A stretch of DNA of 10,407 nt, taken from CANLBN01 sp047629215 (GTDB taxonomy: Bacteria; Pseudomonadota; Gammaproteobacteria; Pseudomonadales; Cellvibrionaceae). Positions 7,951 to 10,407 of the stretch are shown here, in pieces (within the stretch, counting starts at the first letter, position 1; every line of letters starts with the position of its first letter). The stretch spans positions 1 to 10,407 of the forward strand of contig JBLHWO010000121.1 in assembly GCA_047629215.1 (NCBI GenBank), in the 5' to 3' direction. Under the pieces are notes generated by a model. It was given only the letters and a program-made list of their open reading frames with translations, had not been told where the DNA came from and made no database searches. The position numbers and the translations under genes are program-made.

Positions 7951-7967
7951 CAATCGAGTCTTACCCC
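7951..7967 (-). repeat. right terminal inverted repeat of the element
   Basis: CAATCGAGTCTTACCCC on the plus strand, an inverted copy of 7696-7712 with one mismatch. It ends 12 bases before the glycosyltransferase ATG, so the ribosome site of that gene sits at or just beyond the element boundary. Confidence 0.75.
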
Positions 7968-7979
7968 ATTGAAGAAACT

Positions 7980-8930
7980 ATGAAACTTGCCGCCATTATT
8001 TTAAATTTCCGTACTCCCGATATGACAGTCGATGCGATTAAGTCAACAATAGCGGCTTTAGTCGACGTTGACTTTGAGTGGTCAATAACTATTGTCGATA
8101 ACGATTCAGGCGATGCTAGTGAAGAAAAGTTACGAGCTGTCTGCCTAGATAATCAGCGTAGTAAGGTTGATGGTTGGAGTCGGGTTGATGTATTGCAGTC
8201 GGGTAACAATGGCGGTTTTGGTGCAGGCAATAATGTCGGTATTCGTCATGTAATGATGCAGCACAAAAACCTTGAGTATCTGTATGTTTTAAATTCCGAT
8301 GCTTTTCCTGAAAGAGAGGCTTTAACAACTTTAGTTTATTTTCTTGATAATAATAAAAACTATGGTGTTGCAGGCAGTTATATTTTTGGTACGGATGGCG
8401 AGCCTCATATTACCGCTTTCCGTTTCCCTACAATTCAGGGTGAGTTCGAGGGCGCTATCAAGCTAGGCCCTGTCAGCCGTCTGTTAAATAAATACATTGT
8501 GCCAATAGGTATTCCCGAAACCTCTATTGATGTCGATTGGTTGGCTGGTGCCAGCATGTTAGTCCGCGTTGAAACAATTCATCAGGTAGGTTTGTTCGAT
8601 GAAACATTTTTCCTTTATTTTGAAGAAACTGATTTTCTATTACGTATGGCAAAGCAAGGCTGGAAAACGCGTTACTTATTGGAAAGTAAAGTGGCCCATG
8701 TCGGTTCTGCGTCGACCGGCATGAAACAATGGGAGCGTATTCCAAGCTACTGGCTCGACTCTCGCCGGCATTACTTTACAAAAAATCATGGAAAAATGTA
8801 TTTTTATTTAGCTACTCTTGCAAAAATATTGGGGATAGGTATTTGGAGGTTACGTTGTAAGATCACTAGTAAAACTGATCAGGAGCCCCAAAAATTTAGC
8901 TTCGATATTATTCGACATTTGTTTAACTAA
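7980..8930 (+). CDS. family 2 glycosyltransferase, rhamnosyltransferase (WbbL-like) type
   Basis: The 316-residue protein transfers a sugar from a nucleotide donor to a glycan, lipid or natural-product acceptor, probably at the cytoplasmic face of the inner membrane. It has a GT-A fold of the GT2 family: the first strand and nucleotide site at MKLAAIILNF and IVDNDSG (38-44), the glycine/asparagine-rich GNNGGFGAGNNVG (75-87), the metal-site equivalent LNSDA (104-108), the acceptor-side segment DWLAGASMLVR (186-196), the GLFDETFFLYFEETD block (204-218) with the likely catalytic-base acidic residues, and VAHVGSAS (238-245). These blocks are typical of dTDP-rhamnosyltransferases, but donor and acceptor are not determined. 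A hydrophobic, basic stretch near 274-294 may attach it to the membrane. The ATG at 7980 places the first beta strand at the N-terminus as expected; GAAG at 7971-7974 is a weak ribosome site. The gene follows the PKS on the same strand, separated by the inverted-repeat element. Confidence 0.88.
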   Translation: MKLAAIILNFRTPDMTVDAIKSTIAALVDVDFEWSITIVDNDSGDASEEKLRAVCLDNQRSKVDGWSRVDVLQSGNNGGFGAGNNVGIRHVMMQHKNLEYLYVLNSDAFPEREALTTLVYFLDNNKNYGVAGSYIFGTDGEPHITAFRFPTIQGEFEGAIKLGPVSRLLNKYIVPIGIPETSIDVDWLAGASMLVRVETIHQVGLFDETFFLYFEETDFLLRMAKQGWKTRYLLESKVAHVGSASTGMKQWERIPSYWLDSRRHYFTKNHGKMYFYLATLAKILGIGIWRLRCKITSKTDQEPQKFSFDIIRHLFN

Positions 8931-8971
8931 ATATTGACTATTTATATTTACTCTTCTCTTTGTAGAAAATA

Positions 8972-10087
8972 ATGAATAAAGATCAGCGTCAAAAAATTAT
9001 CCGTCGCGTTACTTTTATCGGGGCTTGCCTAGATGGTTTTTTAGCCTTTATTAAAATCACTTTTGGTTGGTTGGTGCATAGCCCCGCACTAATAGCGGAT
9101 GGTTTTCACTCTTTAAGTGACTTGTTAACGGATGTGGCCGTTGTGGCGTTTTCTCATTGGGCACAATTGGCTCCAGATGATGGCCACCCCTATGGACATC
9201 ATCGTTATGAAACCTTAGGTACGGTGATTCTGGGGACCACCTTAATTGTAGTTGCTTCTTTTATCGCTTGGGATAGCGTAATAGCTATATTTGAAAGTGC
9301 TCATGTTCCTAACCCCAGTATATGGGCAATGGCCATCGCCACTATTTCGATTGTTTTCAAAGAATGGATTTTTCGTTATACCTTGAATGCAGCAAAAAAA
9401 GTGAAGTCGCATTTAATGGAGGCCAATGCATGGCATTCTCGTAGTGATGCATTGTCTTCTGTAGTGGTATTGGTTGGCGTAGTAGCAACCTGGTTCGGTT
9501 ATGCTTGGGTAGAATTGTTGGCGGCTATTGGGGTGGCTATATTAATAGGTCATATGGGTGTTAAGTTGACTTGGAATGCAACGCAAGATTTAGTTGATCG
9601 CGGCATTGAGCCCGAGGAGGCGAAAGCGATCAAATCTACAATACAGTCAACGCCGGGTGTAGTGGATGTGCATATGTTGCGTAGCCGCATGATGGGTAAT
9701 CATATTTATCTCGATGTGCATATTCAGGTTGATCAATTTTCAAGTGTATCCGAAGGGCATTTTATTGCAGAAAATGTTATGCGGCATGTGAATGTAGAGT
9801 ATGATCAAGTGAGCGATATAACGGTTCATGTTGACCATGAATACGATGTTGAAGATGATTCCGATATGGCCGCTAATTTACCAGATCGTCAATTCATTGA
9901 GGCAATGTTAAGTAATAACAATATTGTTCCTAAGCAATTACAAATCCACTATCACCAACAGAGCATAATGCTCGATTTATATTTTATTGGCATGCCTGAC
10001 AATATTTCTGAAATAAAAAAAAATATGGCAATTTTGCAAGAAAAACATGTATGGTTAAAAAATCATCGTTTTTTTTTAGAGGAATGA
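8972..10087 (+). CDS. cation diffusion facilitator (CDF) family divalent metal transporter with C-terminal extension
   Basis: This 371-residue inner-membrane protein exports a divalent metal, probably by proton exchange, as known for the FieF/YiiP family. The N-terminal two thirds contain about six hydrophobic segments (residues 10-205). The paired transport-site motifs are visible: FHSLSD (H46, D50) in the second segment and WHSRSD (H155, D159) in the fifth, each an HxxxD pair. The family signature DDGHPYGHHRYE (69-80) lies between segments two and three. A cytoplasmic ferredoxin-like domain (about 210-292) ends in TVHVDHE. HxxxD at both positions is common in Zn-type members, but Fe, Cd or Mn cannot be excluded. 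An acidic linker (DVEDDSD) leads to about 75 further residues (297-371) beyond the usual CDF end, starting DRQFIEAML. The gene begins 41 bp after the glycosyltransferase, without a strong ribosome site, and may be co-transcribed with it. Its function is probably general metal balance rather than polyketide synthesis. Confidence 0.92.
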   Translation: MNKDQRQKIIRRVTFIGACLDGFLAFIKITFGWLVHSPALIADGFHSLSDLLTDVAVVAFSHWAQLAPDDGHPYGHHRYETLGTVILGTTLIVVASFIAWDSVIAIFESAHVPNPSIWAMAIATISIVFKEWIFRYTLNAAKKVKSHLMEANAWHSRSDALSSVVVLVGVVATWFGYAWVELLAAIGVAILIGHMGVKLTWNATQDLVDRGIEPEEAKAIKSTIQSTPGVVDVHMLRSRMMGNHIYLDVHIQVDQFSSVSEGHFIAENVMRHVNVEYDQVSDITVHVDHEYDVEDDSDMAANLPDRQFIEAMLSNNNIVPKQLQIHYHQQSIMLDLYFIGMPDNISEIKKNMAILQEKHVWLKNHRFFLEE

Positions 10088-10091
10088 TATC

Positions 10092-10103
10092 TTAGCCGGC
10101 TAA
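10092..10103. repeat. perfect 12-bp palindrome between convergent genes
   Basis: TTAGCCGGCTAA lies in the 20-bp gap between the CDF stop codon and the stop codon of the minus-strand gene. It can form only a short stem and has no strong T-tract on either side (TGTTTATTT follows on the plus strand), so it is at best a weak bidirectional terminator. Confidence 0.25.
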
Positions 10104-10107
10104 ATGT

Positions 10108-10407
10108 TTATTTATATCGACGGAGTTTAGCATTGTTAACTTCAATACCTACCGCGGTGGTGTCGAGGAAGCTTCTTACTCGACGAGATAAAATATTTTC
10201 ATTCCAACTTTTTTCAGAATTAAGTGAGATTAAACGGACTTGCTTATAGTTCAATGCCTTTTTTTGTCTGGAGAGTATCTTCCTATTTTTGGCATCTATT
10301 GTATTGCGATAATTCCCTTGAAAAAAAATATCTAAGACGGGAATGTCCGGATCGCTAAACCAATTTCGATAAGGTTCTTCCATAATGGGTAGCTGGTTGT
10401 GTCCATT
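10108..10407 (-). CDS. 3' end of an unrecognised minus-strand gene, truncated by the window edge
   Basis: The frame reads from the right window edge to a TAA at 10108-10110. An ATG exists at 10381-10383, but no Shine-Dalgarno-like sequence precedes it and the frame stays open upstream (NGHNQLPI before the Met), so this is more likely the last 99 residues of a longer protein. The visible part starts with an aromatic/acidic segment (EEPYRNWFSDPDIPVLDIFF), becomes rich in Lys, Arg and Asn, and ends SRRVRSFLDTTAVGIEVNN. The SRRVRSFLD stretch is faintly like the C-terminus of LysR-type regulators, but the rest does not support that family, so I assign no function. It converges on the CDF gene with a 20-bp gap. 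Codon choice is ordinary for an A/T-leaning gene. Confidence 0.5.
   Translation of the reverse strand, partial: NGHNQLPIMEEPYRNWFSDPDIPVLDIFFQGNYRNTIDAKNRKILSRQKKALNYKQVRLISLNSEKSWNENILSRRVRSFLDTTAVGIEVNNAKLRRYK

Larger units (their letters stand above)
7692..7970. mobile_element. MITE-like nested inverted-repeat element, about 279 bp
   Basis: The left end GGGGTCAGACTCGATTG (7696-7712) and the right end CAATCGAGTCTTACCCC (7951-7967) are inverted copies with a single mismatch, and the pairing continues into AAT/ATT outside. Inside them lies a second pair that is perfectly complementary over 17 bp (7731-7747 and 7907-7923). The element starts 8 bases after the PKS stop codon and ends 10 bases before the glycosyltransferase start, so it fills the gap almost completely. 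It has no gene of its own, which fits a non-autonomous element moved by a transposase elsewhere. The GGGGTCAGA-type end recalls termini I associate with elements mobilised by REP-associated (Y1-type) transposases, but that link is from memory and unproven. No flanking direct duplication is evident. Alternatively it is a large structured RNA or 3'-end processing region. Confidence 0.5.

Noticed and set aside
8934..8966. TTGACT at 8934-8939 as a promoter for the CDF gene
   Set aside because: The -35 is good, but no -10 resembling TATAAT occurs at a workable distance in the short gap.
10333..10407. short minus-strand frame starting MDTTSYPLWKN near the right edge
   Set aside because: It stops after about 22 codons and overlaps the longer open frame that runs through the edge.
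1..10407. CRISPR array, tRNA or rRNA genes
   Set aside because: I saw no regularly spaced direct repeats and no tRNA-like T-arm or conserved rRNA segment on either strand.

Overview
This window looks like chromosomal DNA from a Gammaproteobacterium, most plausibly a marine one. That is an inference from the moderate-to-low GC content, the gene density and the kinds of proteins encoded; no rRNA or other taxonomic marker is present. About two thirds of the window is one very large plus-strand gene for a complete single-module type I polyketide synthase (PKS).

Layout from left to right. (1) Positions 1-622 hold the 3' end of a plus-strand gene that starts outside the window: a Pro/Lys-rich linker followed by a helical C-terminal region ending in CPNC, family not recognised. 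(2) Positions 623-1093 are a 471-bp gap with no convincing gene. It contains two hairpins, a perfect 12-bp palindrome and a plausible sigma-70 promoter, and probably serves as terminator and control region ahead of the PKS. (3) Positions 1094-7684 encode a 2196-residue PKS whose domains read KS-AT-KR-DH-(KR-type tail)-ACP-TE. Catalytic residues can be seen in every domain. The dehydratase lies after the ketoreductase instead of before it, and a segment that normally closes a KR follows the DH, as if the DH had been inserted into the KR region. (4) Positions 7692-7970 are a nested inverted repeat with 17-bp near-identical ends and a second, perfect 17-bp inverted pair inside. It fills nearly the whole gap to the next gene and resembles a MITE-like non-autonomous element. 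(5) Positions 7980-8930 encode a family 2 glycosyltransferase of the rhamnosyltransferase (WbbL-like) type. (6) Positions 8972-10087 encode a cation diffusion facilitator (CDF) metal transporter with an extra C-terminal region. (7) On the minus strand, positions 10108-10407 hold the 3' end of an unrecognised gene that continues past the right edge and converges on the transporter gene.

How the genes may work together. The PKS has a complete elongation and release set but no loading module, enoylreductase or phosphopantetheinyl transferase in view. It therefore needs an acyl starter and activation from elsewhere, and either acts once or iteratively. The glycosyltransferase could decorate the PKS product or could belong to cell-envelope glycan synthesis; the repeat element between them weakens a simple operon reading. 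The CDF transporter is most likely housekeeping. The most unusual parts are the PKS architecture and the inverted-repeat element.
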